Source: Euprymna scolopes
Lineage: Eukaryota > Mollusca > Cephalopoda > Sepiida > Sepiolidae
Reading direction: 5' to 3'
DNA length: 22,350 bases
Assembly: GCA_024364805.1 (NCBI GenBank)
Contig: CM044490.1
Location: forward strand, 107,903,672-107,926,021
Positions 10,980 to 20,415 of this stretch are shown piece after piece. Below the pieces are notes generated by a model that was given only the letters and a program-made list of their open reading frames with translations, ran no database searches and was not told the DNA's origin. The translations under genes and the position numbers were made by a program. Numbering within the stretch: the first letter of the stretch is position 1; each line of letters begins with the position of its first letter.

Positions 10980-11118
10980 GGTGATATCATAATACCCTAT
11001 GGGATTTTGACTTTTATAGAGATAACCCCATCCAAGTAAGAAGATCAGATATCATAATAGTTAACAATAAGGAAAAGTCCTGCTAGATTATAGATTTCAT
11101 CATTCCACCAAACCACAT
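10979..11118 (+). mobile_element. R4/Dong-like LINE scrap, endonuclease domain
   Basis: From 10994 one plus-strand frame reads TLWDFDFYRDNPIQVRRSD, then IIIVNNKEKSC, an in-frame stop, and IIDFIIPPNH. This matches the restriction-like endonuclease (RLE) region found in the minus-strand copies, where copy 1 has NPIQTRRPDVIIVNKKEKSC followed by QIVNFAVP. The PD dipeptide of the catalytic PD-(D/E)XK pattern is changed to SD here, while the later acidic residue (IID) is kept. Only about 40 codons survive. The fragment directly follows (TAA)20 and is in the opposite orientation to the large cluster downstream. It is a dead remnant of the same family. Confidence 0.75.
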
Positions 11119-11154
11119 ATTTTGGTTTTATAAATGTTAATTTTTCTTCAATTC

Positions 11155-11260
11155 TCGAGGCGGTTGATGCTGGGCTAGTGGTAATGATCCTTACCCATGG
11201 AGTCGAAAGTAGCTATCGTTACTTCATATACTGATCATTGCGAATGCATGAAACACTTGT
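11155..11260 (+). other. Possible tRNA-derived SINE head (weak)
   Basis: GGGCTAGTGG near 11174-11183 resembles a pol III box A, and GAGTCGAAAGT near 11201-11211 resembles a degenerate box B about 20 bp later. This spacing and order fit a tRNA-derived SINE head, but the box B match is poor and no SINE body or tail is recognisable before the (TA)n run at 11271. It could equally be chance. Confidence 0.2.
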
Positions 11261-11270
11261 GTGTGTAGTG

Positions 11271-11313
11271 TATATAAAATTATATATATATATAAATATA
11301 TATATATATAATA
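11271..11313. repeat. Imperfect (TA)n microsatellite
   Basis: A TA-dinucleotide tract with a few A insertions. Confidence 0.95.
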
Positions 11314-11559
11314 CATTGCATGAAGTATTTTATTTATATTTTAGATAGCTAGTATAATTATGCATACTAGTATACATAACTATTGGCCGTATCCCTCATC
11401 CATGGTAGAAATACTAGCTGGGTGTGATGTATAAGTGTTTGATGTCGTTAAATTGGTTTAAATGTGTGTTACATTTATCTGGGACAATTCAATGCTCATA
11501 CACTACGACTTATCTCACCCATATTGCATAAATACAATCTGCATTCCAGTATCGAACAA
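11314..11559. other. A+T-rich sequence, nothing recognised
   Basis: No domain or structural RNA signal is visible. It may be a decayed upstream part of the LINE fragment that becomes recognisable after 11560, but I cannot show this. Confidence 0.4.
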
Positions 11560-12165
11560 TCATAAGTAAATTACTTGAATCTGCAAATGTGACCATTCCA
11601 GAGAAAACAATTTTTCTAGTATCAATCAATATGGATTTCATCCTGTAAGATCTACAGCTAAGTTGTTAACTTTGATATCGCACAGAATCAATGAATCTAT
11701 CGATGGGGCTTCGTTTTTAGGGCAACAGTTATTTATATATCTAAAACTTTCGATTTTGCTTTTTTTGGTTTGCTCAATAAGCTTTTTAGATATAGAATAC
11801 CTGAAATTGTTCTCTCAAGCATAAAATATTTTCTGATTGATTTATATAAAGATAATTGTAGCTTGAATATTATGTTTAGAATCCCACGATGTCAGTTTAT
11901 TCGTCCTTCCGACGGTACTTAAATTTGCTTGATGAAGTATTTGGAATACAAAACTTTCAATTTAGATATTATAGGCGCTGTATGTGCTCTCTGCTTATCT
12001 TAGCATTGTTTCTACTTTCCACTGGATTAAAACTGTACTGACTCAGGAGAGATGTGGTTGGAATTGCGCAACACTTGCCACAAAAAATTTAATGTGCAAA
12101 TCACAGCATCAAAACTGATGTTTGTGCTCTTCATCGGTAATGATCGACGAAACAGTTATTTTTTC
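11560..12165 (+). mobile_element. Jockey/CR1-group LINE fragment, reverse-transcriptase region
   Basis: The plus strand encodes pieces of a LINE reverse transcriptase in changing frames. At 11624-11670 it reads NQYGFHPVRSTAKLLT, the conserved QYGFR..RST..LLT finger-palm block of Jockey/CR1-group elements. This continues as LISHRINESIDGASF. A shifted frame then reads IYISKTFDFAFFGLLNKLF, matching the family's ALDISKAFDKVWH..LL.KL (palm motif A, with FDF where FDK is usual). Further on, SGEMWLELRNTCHKKFNVQI with an ASK motif (12040-12110) resembles the W..K..N.SKT block after the catalytic YADD. The VPQGS and YADD blocks themselves are not recognisable, so part of the palm has been lost. The fragment has multiple frameshifts and runs into a polypyrimidine tract. 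It may belong to the same family as the 3' end at 9615-10089 but cannot be one collinear insertion with it. Confidence 0.7.
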
Positions 12166-12510
12166 GTATCTTTTTCTTTTCTTCTTCTTCTAATTATTTA
12201 TTTAATTCATATTTCCTTTTGTTTTTCTCCTATTCTTTTTTTCCTTTTTTTCTTCTTCCACTAATTCATATTAATAGCTTTGTCATTTTTTTTGCTTCTC
12301 GCATTCTTCTTTGACATTTATATTTTATCTACTACCGATTTCTTTTTTCTTTTTGACATTTTTTTTGTTTGATTCGTCCTCCTTTTCTTCTTCTTTTCTT
12401 CTTGTTCTTCTTTTCGTTGTTTTTCTTCCTTTTTTTCTTATTTTTCCTCGTCCTCTTTTTTTCTTCTTATTTTTCTTCTTACTCTTATCATTATTATTTA
12501 CTCACTAATC
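12166..12510. repeat. Polypyrimidine (CTT-rich) low-complexity tract
   Basis: About 340 bp of the plus strand is almost entirely T and C, with CTT/TTC blocks and T runs. Open frames here give Phe/Leu/Ser-only products and are not genes. The tract separates the plus-strand LINE fragment from the minus-strand LINE cluster. Confidence 0.9.
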
Positions 12511-12800
12511 CAGTGACGTTTCTTGGAGTCTGGGTGACAATAAAACTCCTGATTTTCAGCATTCTCTACCTCTTTTGATAACATCTGCAAATGACGTTGG
12601 GTTATCGCAACGACCGCTTGCCATTGATTTTTTGCTGGCAAAGGCAATTTGTCTTCACTGGAATTTGGGCGGCAATAAGTCTCTTAAAAGTTCCAATCCT
12701 CTTTGCACTCTTTCAATGGATGTCTGGCTAGTGACTAGACTCTCCTCCTTCGGTCTTTCTATCCTCTTTGGCCATTCACAACTATTTTGTGTGCTATCAG
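12488..12800 (-). mobile_element. 3'-UTR-only fragment of the R4/Dong-like LINE
   Basis: Read on the minus strand, this segment aligns along its length with the 3' UTRs of copy 1 (about 13480-13730) and copy 2 (about 17288-17565). Plus-strand landmarks shared by all three include TCTCTACCTCTTTTGATAA (variants of CTCCACCTCTTCCGATAA), a GCAAATGA block, TTGCCATTGATTTTTTGCTG and a GTCTTCACTGGAATTTG block. It starts, in element orientation, near the position where copy 1 has its (CA)n run. On its 3' side it is followed by a short ATTATTATTT stretch (12490-12500), perhaps a remnant of the AAT-type tail. No coding sequence is included. It is a severely 5'-truncated insertion or a leftover from tandem duplication. 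Confidence 0.7.
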
Positions 12801-12835
12801 AGGAGACTATTTTATTTTGTATTTTGCATTGATTC

Positions 12836-13354
12836 ATTATTTATTTGATTTTATTACTTATTATTTTTATATGAATGGCCTCTTAAAAATGTACTCACAC
12901 TTCGAATGACGATAAAACCTTTATTTATGGACATAGAATGAAATGGAATAGCTTCAGATGCAGGCCTAGTCAGGTGATAAAGAGACCTAGGTTCATCCAG
13001 TTACCAGGTTCCCCCTCTCTACGTTGCAGACAAAGTCTGACAGAAAGGCAAGCCAATATGGTTGGAGTCAGCACAGCTGCAGAAGCTGCCGGAAAGGTGT
13101 TAAAGTGCTCACCATAGTTTTATGGGGACTCCAAACCGGATTTTTTGTTAGGGTTTACTCCATTAGGCTTTGTTTTTACCAAGTAATCAACAAGGCAGTG
13201 GAGCTATATGTAAGATGAGATGTCATACAGTTTCAGTTCCCTTGTGCGTTATTTTTTCTGTTGCAGTTTCTTTGTGATTGGTTAGGGTTCATAGTTTATG
13301 TGGGCTGGCTGCCATATTAGAGATTTTTCCTTTAAGATCCTTAAGAAGCTGTTC
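12836..13354 (-). other. Unassigned 0.5-kb segment with a minus-strand poly(A) signal
   Basis: This segment has balanced, non-simple composition unlike its neighbours. It lies between the (ATT)n tail of LINE copy 1 and the 3'-UTR-only fragment. On the minus strand an AATAAA hexamer occurs at 12920-12925. A CAGCTGCAGAAGCTGCCGG patch (13074-13092, plus strand) is partly self-complementary. No open frame of note and no conserved protein motif is present on either strand. It could be a non-autonomous element, a further LINE 3' extension or unique flanking DNA; I cannot decide from one copy. Confidence 0.35.
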
Positions 13355-13408
<54 letters not shown>

Positions 13409-13423
13409 TTCATTCATTCATTC
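13355..13423. repeat. (ATT)n then (ATTC)n microsatellite
   Basis: A TAT/ATT run occupies about 13355-13406 and passes directly into four to five ATTC units ending near 13423. In the orientation of LINE copy 1 (minus strand) it lies immediately after the 3' UTR, as a GAAT-then-AAT tail. It may be the element's own tail or the TAA-repeat target it inserted into. Confidence 0.95.
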
Positions 13424-13479
13424 CCTAGGGATTCTCACACAAGCCGTCACCAGCGATCACTCGCTGGCAATAAACTGTA

Positions 13480-13729
13480 GTGTTCCCAGGAGTTGGAATG
13501 GAAGCTGAGTGAAAACAAGTTTCCCCAGATTTCCAGTACTCTCCACCTCTTCCGATAATCGTTGCAAATGAATTTACATTATCACAACAACCGATTACCA
13601 TTGATTTCTCATTGGCAACGACCAAATGTCTTTGCACGCAATCAGCAGAAGTCTGGCTATTGCTTTCACTCCTTAGTTTTTCCATTCTCCTTGACCTTCC
13701 TCACTTATTTGGTGTGGCACTAGTTTATT

Positions 13730-13732
<3 letters not shown>
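13480..13732 (-). other. LINE copy 1 3' UTR, conserved block
   Basis: This segment lies downstream of the ORF stop in element orientation. It aligns with 12513-12800 and 17288-17565, sharing landmarks such as TCTCCACCTCTTCCGATAA and CATTGATTTCTCATTGGC on the plus strand. The conservation of a non-coding block across three insertions marks it as the family's 3' UTR. An open frame on its minus strand (13425-13685) has no counterpart domain and is not considered coding. Confidence 0.7.

Positions 13733-13775
<43 letters not shown>
13733..13775. repeat. (AC)n microsatellite inside LINE copy 1
   Basis: An uninterrupted AC dinucleotide run of about 43 bp sits between the ORF end and the conserved 3' UTR block of copy 1. 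Copy 2 lacks it at the corresponding position, where it has a purine/G-rich stretch (about 17575-17610) instead. Confidence 0.97.
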
Positions 13776-13780
<5 letters not shown>

Positions 13781-13836
13781 CGGTAGGGAGTAAGTTACAT
13801 CTTGAGCAGTTTCTGCATGCCTGTAACTCATGTGTG

Positions 13837-16710
13837 TTAGTTTCCACATTCAAGGATTATCGTAACTATTTAGGCCGTTTCATTATTGTTATTTGTTGCA
13901 TCTTCTTAGCCATTTATCTGATTTTAACCTCTTCAATTGTTTTTTTTTTCAAAGTTTTAGGTATTGTTCCTAGCGTTTCTACAATAAGTGTTGTTATTTC
14001 TTCATCTTCCAAATTCCTTTCAGCTTTCTGGTCAGTTCATGTATTCTCCGTCTCCTTGATCTGTGGTTTGCTGGAACGGCAAAATTTACAATCTGGCAAG
14101 ACTTTTCCTTCTTGTTAACGATTATGACATCTGGTCTTCTTGTTTGGATGGGGTTATCCATTTGTATATCTATGTCACATAGGATCTTGTGACTTTCATT
14201 CACGTCTGAGTGTTCAAGATGCAGTTGTCTGCATAATTTGCAGGGTACTACTTCCCCCCACTTTGTTGTGTCTAGTTTTATTTTTATTTTGGGCTACTTT
14301 GCATTCGCTTATTATGTGGTTTATTGTTTTTTCATTAGTCTCATCTTTTGCCATCCTTGTGAATCTTCCGTTTAGCTGTTTCTCTTCCCATTTTTCTTTT
14401 GTTGCCTTATCCCACGTCTCTTCTTTTTCTGCTTTGTTTGTTTTCTTCAGTGTCTCTTGCTGTAGTAATTATTCTCTCGGCATTCTGCATTATGCATTTA
14501 TCTAATTCTATTTTTTTTTGCATTATCTACACAATCTTCTATACAAAGCAGCCCTCTTCTTATGTCTCTCCTTTTCGCATAGAGTTGGTTAACATCATCC
14601 TTTGGGCGTAGTGCATTGTGTATAGTCATGCTTCCCGATCTTCTGATCGAGATACCTCAGTTCTTCTCTTTAGTCCAACCTATAAACAGTGCAGAGTATC
14701 TTACCAGTGACACTATTTATACCCTTTATTAGGTTTCTATTATATAGTTTCGTTTTGAGAAGTTTTCTTGTTCGTCTTAGGTGTTTCTTTTCTAATTTGC
14801 TCTTTCATTTCTGTTGCTTTGATGGTGTCTGCTTCCAAAACTTCCAAATATTTCTAGCTATTATGTTCACTTAGTTCCCTCATTTCTAGCTGATTGGGTA
14901 GTTTATATGTTCCATTGCTTTTAGTTTGTCCTTCTTATGATCAGCAGCGGCCACTTTGCCATATCGAATTCCATTCGGATATGCTGGCTGAAGATTATTG
15001 TTGTGTTTATTAGCGTTCTAGTCCTTTTTTAGTTTTATAAACAGATTTAGGTCATCCATGTACATTAGGTGGTTCATTCTTTCATCTGTATTAGTGAATT
15101 TGTATCCGGCTTTGCATTTCTTTAGTATATTCTTAAGAGAGATCATGACTATGATGAACAGTAGTGGTGATAGAAAATCACCTCGGAAGATACCTTTTCG
15201 TATTTTGATCTCAGTTATGTATTGTCCATCAGCTATCAGTTCAAGTTTTCATGTTCTCAATGTCATTTTCAATCAAATTGATAATCTTGTTTGGTATTTT
15301 GTTTGGTATTTTTTACATTCTTAGGAATTCTATCATCCATGTTTGAGGGATTTTGTCATACGCTTTCTTGTAGTCGATTCATGCTATGGCTAAGTTCTTT
15401 TTCAGGATTCTTTCGTTTATAATAGGTAATGCTTTCCTTCTTTTCCTTTTTGGCATCTTTTCTGTTCCTTCAGTCGTGCTGTTAGTATTTTCTACATAAA
15501 CATGTGATATGCCTGTAGTTGCGGGGGATGGTTCATTTTTCTGCAACATTTTGTACCAGTGTAGTTCTGCTTCTGGTCAACCATTCTGGCTCATATGCTT
15601 CCTAGATACATTTTCAAGTTTTGAATTAGCATTTCATGTAGAATTGTGAATCTTTTAAACCAATATGCATTTATTCTTTCATGACCTGGTGCTCTCCAGT
15701 TTGCCATTTTCATAGAATGGTCCTGAGCGTTTCCTTGCTGATTTCATTCTCTGTTCTTTCTTTGTTTTTATATAACTCTTCTTTCATGTTTTTCAGCCAT
15801 TCTGCATTTCTATTATGCTGTTGCTTTTCCCATATCTAGCTCCAGCAGAGTTCTGTTTATTTCGAGTCAGTTTGTTCTGTTCTTGTTTTCCTTCGTTTAT
15901 ATTTTAATAATATTGGCTTTCAATATTTTAAAATGTCCTGTTTTGTTAGTACTGCTCAGATTTGTATCTATATTGTCTTAATCTCTCTTCTTTTGCTGCT
16001 ATTTTTGGCTTCAATTATCCTTGTTTTTTTGTAAACCTCTCTATGTTAGTCGCATTTTTACTTTTTATTCTCTTCTAGTGGCTTTCATCTTATTTATCGC
16101 ATTTTCTTTTTTTTAATTTATTGATCTGAGTTCCAAGTTCAATTCCCACCAAGGTTTTGTCGGTCCATTTTTTCCCTTTTAAACTTCACACTTACTGTCT
16201 TGGCATCTGAATATATTAAATTGTTTAAGCCTGTAATAGAATCTGTTGGGATGTTTGGAGGAAATTGTTCACCTTCTCTGTTTCTGCTTTTAATTTCTTC
16301 CACTCTTGGTTCCTTAATGATGGAAGTTTTGTTTAATCTTCGTTCATAAGTTGTATGATTTTGTCTACTTCGGCTGCTTCAGTTGCAGTTAGTTCTGTTG
16401 TTACATAGATTTCAGTTTCCATGTTTCTAGTGTTTTTCAGGCCTTCTACATCTGGAGGTTCTATGTGTGGCGTTCCAGCGAGGTATGTGTGTTCCGTCTT
16501 TTGTATTTTGTTGTATTTCCATTAGTTCAAGATTTTAATACCAACCTTTTTTGAGAATAGGTCTCGTTTAGTCTGCAATTTTTTGTTCCATTGTCTGATC
16601 TAACTGGATATATCCCACAACTCTTTCATCCGTTTCCGATATTCTCGGTCTTTGTGATGACTTCTGTAATAACATTCCATTACTTGTCTATTAATTTTTT
16701 TATTCATTTC
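13837..16710 (-). pseudogene. Broken LINE ORF of copy 1 (RT plus RLE)
   Basis: Pieces appear in family order, in several frames. N-terminal: MECYYRSHHKDREYRKRMKE, with coding 3' of about 16680. Finger block: NYRHITCLC (about 15497-15525), where most relatives have NYRPITCLP; the sequence just downstream looks shortened relative to related elements. Palm motif A: IDYKKAYDKIP with its aspartates (15355-15378 covers IDYKKAYD). Motif B: GIFRGDFLSPLLF, with R where Q is usual. Motif C: YMDD at 15051-15062, intact. Linker: ALHPKDDVNQLYAKRR. Zinc-knuckle region: KTINHIISEC with a later RHNKVG. RLE: RRPDVIIVNKKEKSCQIVNF, in which the second catalytic acid (normally IID or IVD) is N. The terminal stop lies at about 13837-13839. 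The WxWxxxG block before the zinc knuckle, visible in copy 2, seems missing here. The product would have acted in target-primed reverse transcription. Confidence 0.8.
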
Positions 16711-16854
16711 TTCCTTGTGTCTGTGATATTCTTGTTTCTGAAATTGGAAGAGATACTTATCTGTTCTGTTTCTGTGTTTCTGTGAGATTCCTGTTTCTGA
16801 AATTAGAAACATTCCATTTATATTTTGTTGTATTTTCATTAGTTCAAGATTTTT
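16501..16854 (-). repeat. Direct repeat inside the 5' part of LINE copy 1
   Basis: A block of about 33 bp (plus-strand start TATTTTGTTGTATTTCCATT) occurs near 16504-16536 and again near 16821-16853 with one mismatch, 317 bp apart. On the minus strand it encodes LELMEIQQN and LELMKIQQN. Copy 2 has only one such motif, on the 3' side of its MECYYRS block. The segment between the repeats also contains near-repeats of TTTCTGAAATT(A/G)GAA at 16734 and 16793. Confidence 0.7.
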
Positions 16855-17000
16855 CATTACTCTGATCTATAGCATTCATCTTGCTGGCTGCGGTTATTAA
16901 GGATTTGCAGGATGATAACCATGGCCCCCATGTTGGTCATCGAGGGAGAATCTGCCGATCATGACACCCAGATCTATCTTCTGAATTCCATATTGCATAT

Positions 17001-17284
17001 AATTTATTTGATGCATAGTTCATATTGCACTGTTTGTGGCTATACCAAGGCTTGAATGGTTTCACCTGAGACTCTGTCACAAGGATAGTGTTTACTTCTA
17101 TATAGATGAGAGGCATTGTACACTATCACACGTGCATAAAAGACGTGAACAGACAGTACAAACATGAGACAAAATATCTTAAGTCTATGTACTTAGTATA
17201 AATCTTCAGGGGCTCGTTGGAGGAAATGTCGCTTTCAATTAAAATTAATTATTTTGCTATTTTCTAGCACTGTGGACGTGCTTA
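17001..17284. other. Spacer between the two LINE copies, nothing recognised
   Basis: About 285 bp of A+T-rich sequence separates the 5' end of copy 1 from the 3' end of copy 2. No microsatellite, promoter-like cluster or open frame stands out. Confidence 0.5.
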
Positions 17285-17287
17285 TTC

Positions 17288-17565
17288 TGTGGTGTTCCCT
17301 GGAGACTGACAACAAGTCTCCCCAGCTTTCAAGTACTCTCCATCTCTTCTGATAATATTCGCAAATGACTTTACATTATTACAACATCTGCTTACCATGG
17401 ATTTCTCGTTAGCAGCAGCCATTGGTCTTCACTGGAATTTGAGTGGCAATAAGTCCCACCAATGTTCCAGTTTTCTTCGCACTCGTCCAGTGGGGATCTA
17501 GTCAGTGGTCTCTCCATTTGTCTTTCCTTTCTTCCTGACTCATCTTGACTATTCAATCTCACTCT
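17288..17565 (-). other. LINE copy 2 3' UTR, conserved block
   Basis: This aligns with 12513-12800 and 13480-13732. Shared plus-strand landmarks include CTCCATCTCTTCTGATAA and GTCTTCACTGGAATTTGAG. The minus-strand open frame covering 17392-17652 crosses this UTR and encodes no recognisable domain, so I treat it as non-coding. Confidence 0.7.
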
Positions 17566-17712
17566 TTTTTTTAGGGCAGGGGGTGATGTGGTAATGGGGG
17601 GATGAGGTGGAGAGAATTTATAGATATGCAGCTTCAATGTTCTTGGTTCCATTTAATGCTCCATATTTTGCCTCTGCAGCAGTTTGTCTGGCTCGTATAT
17701 GTGGCTCATGTG

Positions 17713-20415
17713 TTAGTCTCCACATTCAAGGGTTTTCCCTAATATTTCAGCAGTTTTCATTATTGTTGTTCTTTGTATCTTTCCAGCCATTCCTCTGATT
17801 CCAATTACTCCCTTTCATTTTTCAAAGTTTTTCGAGATTGTTCCTAGTACTCCTATTTTTATTTTCTTCATCATCCATATCCCTTTCAGCTCTTTGTTTA
17901 GCTCTGTGTCTTTGCTCCGTTTCCCCTTTTCTTTGATATTCACGCTATGGTCAGTTAGAACAGCAAAGTCTACGATTCGACAAGACTTGTTAATTATCCG
18001 GTCTTCTTGCTTAGATTAGTTTATCAGTTTGTATGTCCATGTCTCATAGGATTTTGTGAGTCTCGTTTTCAGGTAATGTTGCCGGCTTATATTTATACCA
18101 CTTGTCTGTGTGTTCAAGATGCAGTTGTTTGTATAATTTCAAGTGTAGTGTCCTTCCCACTTGGTCGTGTCTGTTCTTGTATTCCTTTTGAGCCAGTTTG
18201 CTGCATTCACTTACTATATGGTTTATCGTTTTGTTTTTTTTGTCCACAGAGTCTGGATTTACTGTTTTCTTGTGTTTTATTGACATTTGCTTTGATGTGG
18301 TTGGTGATTATCAAGTTATCTTGTGCTGCAGTTATTAAGGATTCAGTTTCTCGGTTTATGTGTCCTTTTCGTATCTCTGTTCAAGTGTTTACGTTATTCT
18401 CATCTTTTGTCATCCTTATGTATCTTCCGTGTAGTTGTTTTTCTTCCCTGTTTTATTTGCTCATCTTATCCTTTATCTCTCTATTTTGTCGATTTTTTCA
18501 ATGTCTCTCGCTGCCATGATTATCCTTTCGGTGTTTTTAGTTATGTAGTTTCCTAATTCATTTTTTGTGTCATGCACACAATCTTCTATACAAACTAGTC
18601 CTCTCCAGCCTTCTTGCCTTTTCACGTACAGTCGTCCTTTGGGTGTAGTGTATTGTGCATAGTAATGAATTTCCTGGTCTCCTGATCAAGCTGTCACAGA
18701 TTTTGGTCTACATTGTGAATGGTCCTGAGTATCTTACTAGTGATACTTCCCATTTATTTATACCTTTTATTAGGTTTCTGCTGTATAATTTCGTTTCTAG
18801 AAATTGTCTTGTTCTCCTAATTAGGTCTTTTCAATTCTATCTTTCATTTCTGTGATTTTGATGATGTCTGCTTCCAGAACTCCCAGGTATATATAGGCGT
18901 CTTTTCCTCCTCGTGCCCTCATCTCTGTTTGGTTGAGTAGTTCCATGCCTTTTATTGTCTCCAGTTTTCCCTTTCTTATAACTAGTAGTGCGCATTTTCC
19001 ATGCCAAACTCCATTTGGATATAGTATTTATTAGTGTCTCCAGTTTCTTTTCGATCCTTTAAAAAAGTTTAAGTTTGTCCATGTACATTAGGTAGTTCAT
19101 TTTTTCATCCGTATTAGAGAACTTAGCTCTTTCTCAGTATATTGTTCAGGGACATCATGACTATGATGAACAGCAATGGTGAGTTTCACATAGTGGGTAA
19201 GCACGTGATAGGCCTATAGTTACTGGGTGCAATTCCTGCCTCTGTGTCCTTCTGTATCAGTGTGGTTCTGCCTTTTGTCATCCAATTTGGCACGTTTGTT
19301 TCCTGTATATATATTTTCAGGTTTTGGTCTTTTGTGCAGCGTTGTGAATTTTTTGAACCAGTATGCATGTATCCCTTCATGTTCTAGTGCTCCAGTTTGC
19401 CATTTTCCCTATGGTTTCTTTAGGGTTTCCTTACTGATTTAACCCACTGTTCCTTTTTCGATTTTTTGGAACCCTTTCATGTTTTTCGGCATTTGGTTAG
19501 GTTCCTGTCGTTCTTCCCATATCTTACTCCAATAGAATTTTGTTTCTGTCAGGTTGGTCGTTCTGTTTTTGTTTTTTCTCCATTCACATTTTGGTAGAAT
19601 TGGCTTTCATTGTTTTCAAATGTCCTGTTTTGCTTGTACTGTTTAGATTTGCATCTATATCGTCTGAATCTCCTTTTTTGCTGCTATTTTTTTTAGTTCA
19701 GATCTTCATGTTTCTTGTTTAGCCTCTCCCTCCTGGTCTCATTTCCAATTTCCAATTTTCTTCACGCCACTTTCTTCCTGTTTATCGTTTTGGCTTCTTT
19801 TTTATATTTGCTGATTTGTGTTCCTAGCCTCATTTCCCATCAAGTTTGTTTCAGTTCATTATTTTCTGGCTGTATTTTTGTTTTGAACTTCATACTTCCT
19901 ATCTTGGCAGCTTCATAATTAGATTGTTTAGGTCAGTGATTGTGTCTGTTGTGATGAGCAGGAGGAGATTGTCAACCTTCTCTGTTTCTGTTTTTAATTT
20001 CTTCTGCTCTTGGTTCCTTAATGATGGGAGCTTTGTTTTTTTCTCGTTCATAAACAATTATTTTTTCTATTTCTTCTGCTTCATCCTCTGTCATCTTTGT
20101 TTCTTTGTTCTCAATTTCCTCGTTTGTAGAGTTCAGTCTTTGTAGGTCCTCTGCTTGTACTCTCTCTACTTGTTGGGCGTCTACATGTGTGGTTCCAGTG
20201 GGAGATGCTTCATGCTCAATTTCATTATTTATTTATCGCTGTATTTTCATTAGTTCCAGTTTTGAGGGCCAGCCTTTCTTGAGTATCAGTCTTGCTTGGC
20301 CCACAGTACTTTGTTCTGTCGTATGGTAGTCACTGGAACAGTGCAATAGCTCTTTCATTCGTTTCTGATAACCTTCATATCTATATTTGGGATGGCTTCT
20401 ATAATAACATTCCAT
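17713..20415 (-). pseudogene. Broken LINE ORF of copy 2 (RT plus RLE)
   Basis: Element order on the minus strand: MECYYRSHPK with a following KRMKELL (about 20350-20415), then QARLILKKGWPSKLELMKIQ; a charged N-terminal stretch including NKAPIIKEPRAEEIKNRNRE; a finger block VPNWMTKGRTTLIQKDTEAG followed by NYRPITCLP (19195-19221). A large deletion then joins this directly to SPLLFIIVMMSLNNILRK, so the palm motif A region (IDYKKAYD in copy 1) is absent. Where copy 1 has YMDD this copy reads VHGQT. Further on: a TEIRKGHINRETESLITAAQ linker; SRLCG; NKTINHIVSEC with RHDQVG (zinc knuckle, about 18044-18286); KWYKYKPATLPENETHKIL; ARRPD followed by a small deletion; IVDFAVLTDHSVN, retaining the second acid of the RLE; and KTLECGD before a stop at 17713-17715. 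It is non-functional. Confidence 0.8.

Larger units (their letters stand above)
13424..17000 (-). mobile_element. R4/Dong-like LINE copy 1, near full span, dead
   Basis: This minus-strand non-LTR retrotransposon runs from a 5' end near 17000 to a 3' UTR ending at the (ATT)n tract. Its 5' segment (plus-strand landmark GATCATGACACCCAGATCT at 16957-16975) is shared with copy 2. A broken ORF with reverse transcriptase, zinc-knuckle and restriction-like endonuclease segments follows, then a stop near 13837. The 3' UTR contains a (CA)n run at 13733-13775 and the block shared with copy 2 and the 12488-12800 fragment. The domain order, RT followed by a C-terminal RLE, is the arrangement known for R2/R4/Dong-type LINEs. 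Family assignment to R4/Dong rather than another RLE clade is inference. Many stops and frameshifts show that it is long dead. Confidence 0.85.

Noticed and set aside
10824-11039. Plus-strand frame with a poly-asparagine tract
   Set aside because: The Asn run is the (TAA)20 microsatellite. The part after it is the wrong frame of the LINE endonuclease scrap.
12052-12578. Phe/Ser/Leu-rich plus-strand frames resembling membrane proteins
   Set aside because: They are products of a polypyrimidine tract; the first frame starts within a LINE fragment.
13425-13685. 86-codon minus-strand frame downstream of the LINE ORF stop
   Set aside because: It lies in the 3' UTR block. The homologous blocks at 12513-12800 and 17288-17565 do not keep this frame or product.
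13612-14118. 168-codon plus-strand frame with a Thr-His repeat and hydrophobic stretches
   Set aside because: It crosses the (AC)n run and is antisense to the LINE RLE region on the minus strand.
18007-18519. 170-codon plus-strand frame, Cys/Phe/Leu-rich
   Set aside because: It is antisense to the zinc-knuckle and linker region of LINE copy 2. The minus strand carries the recognisable motifs.
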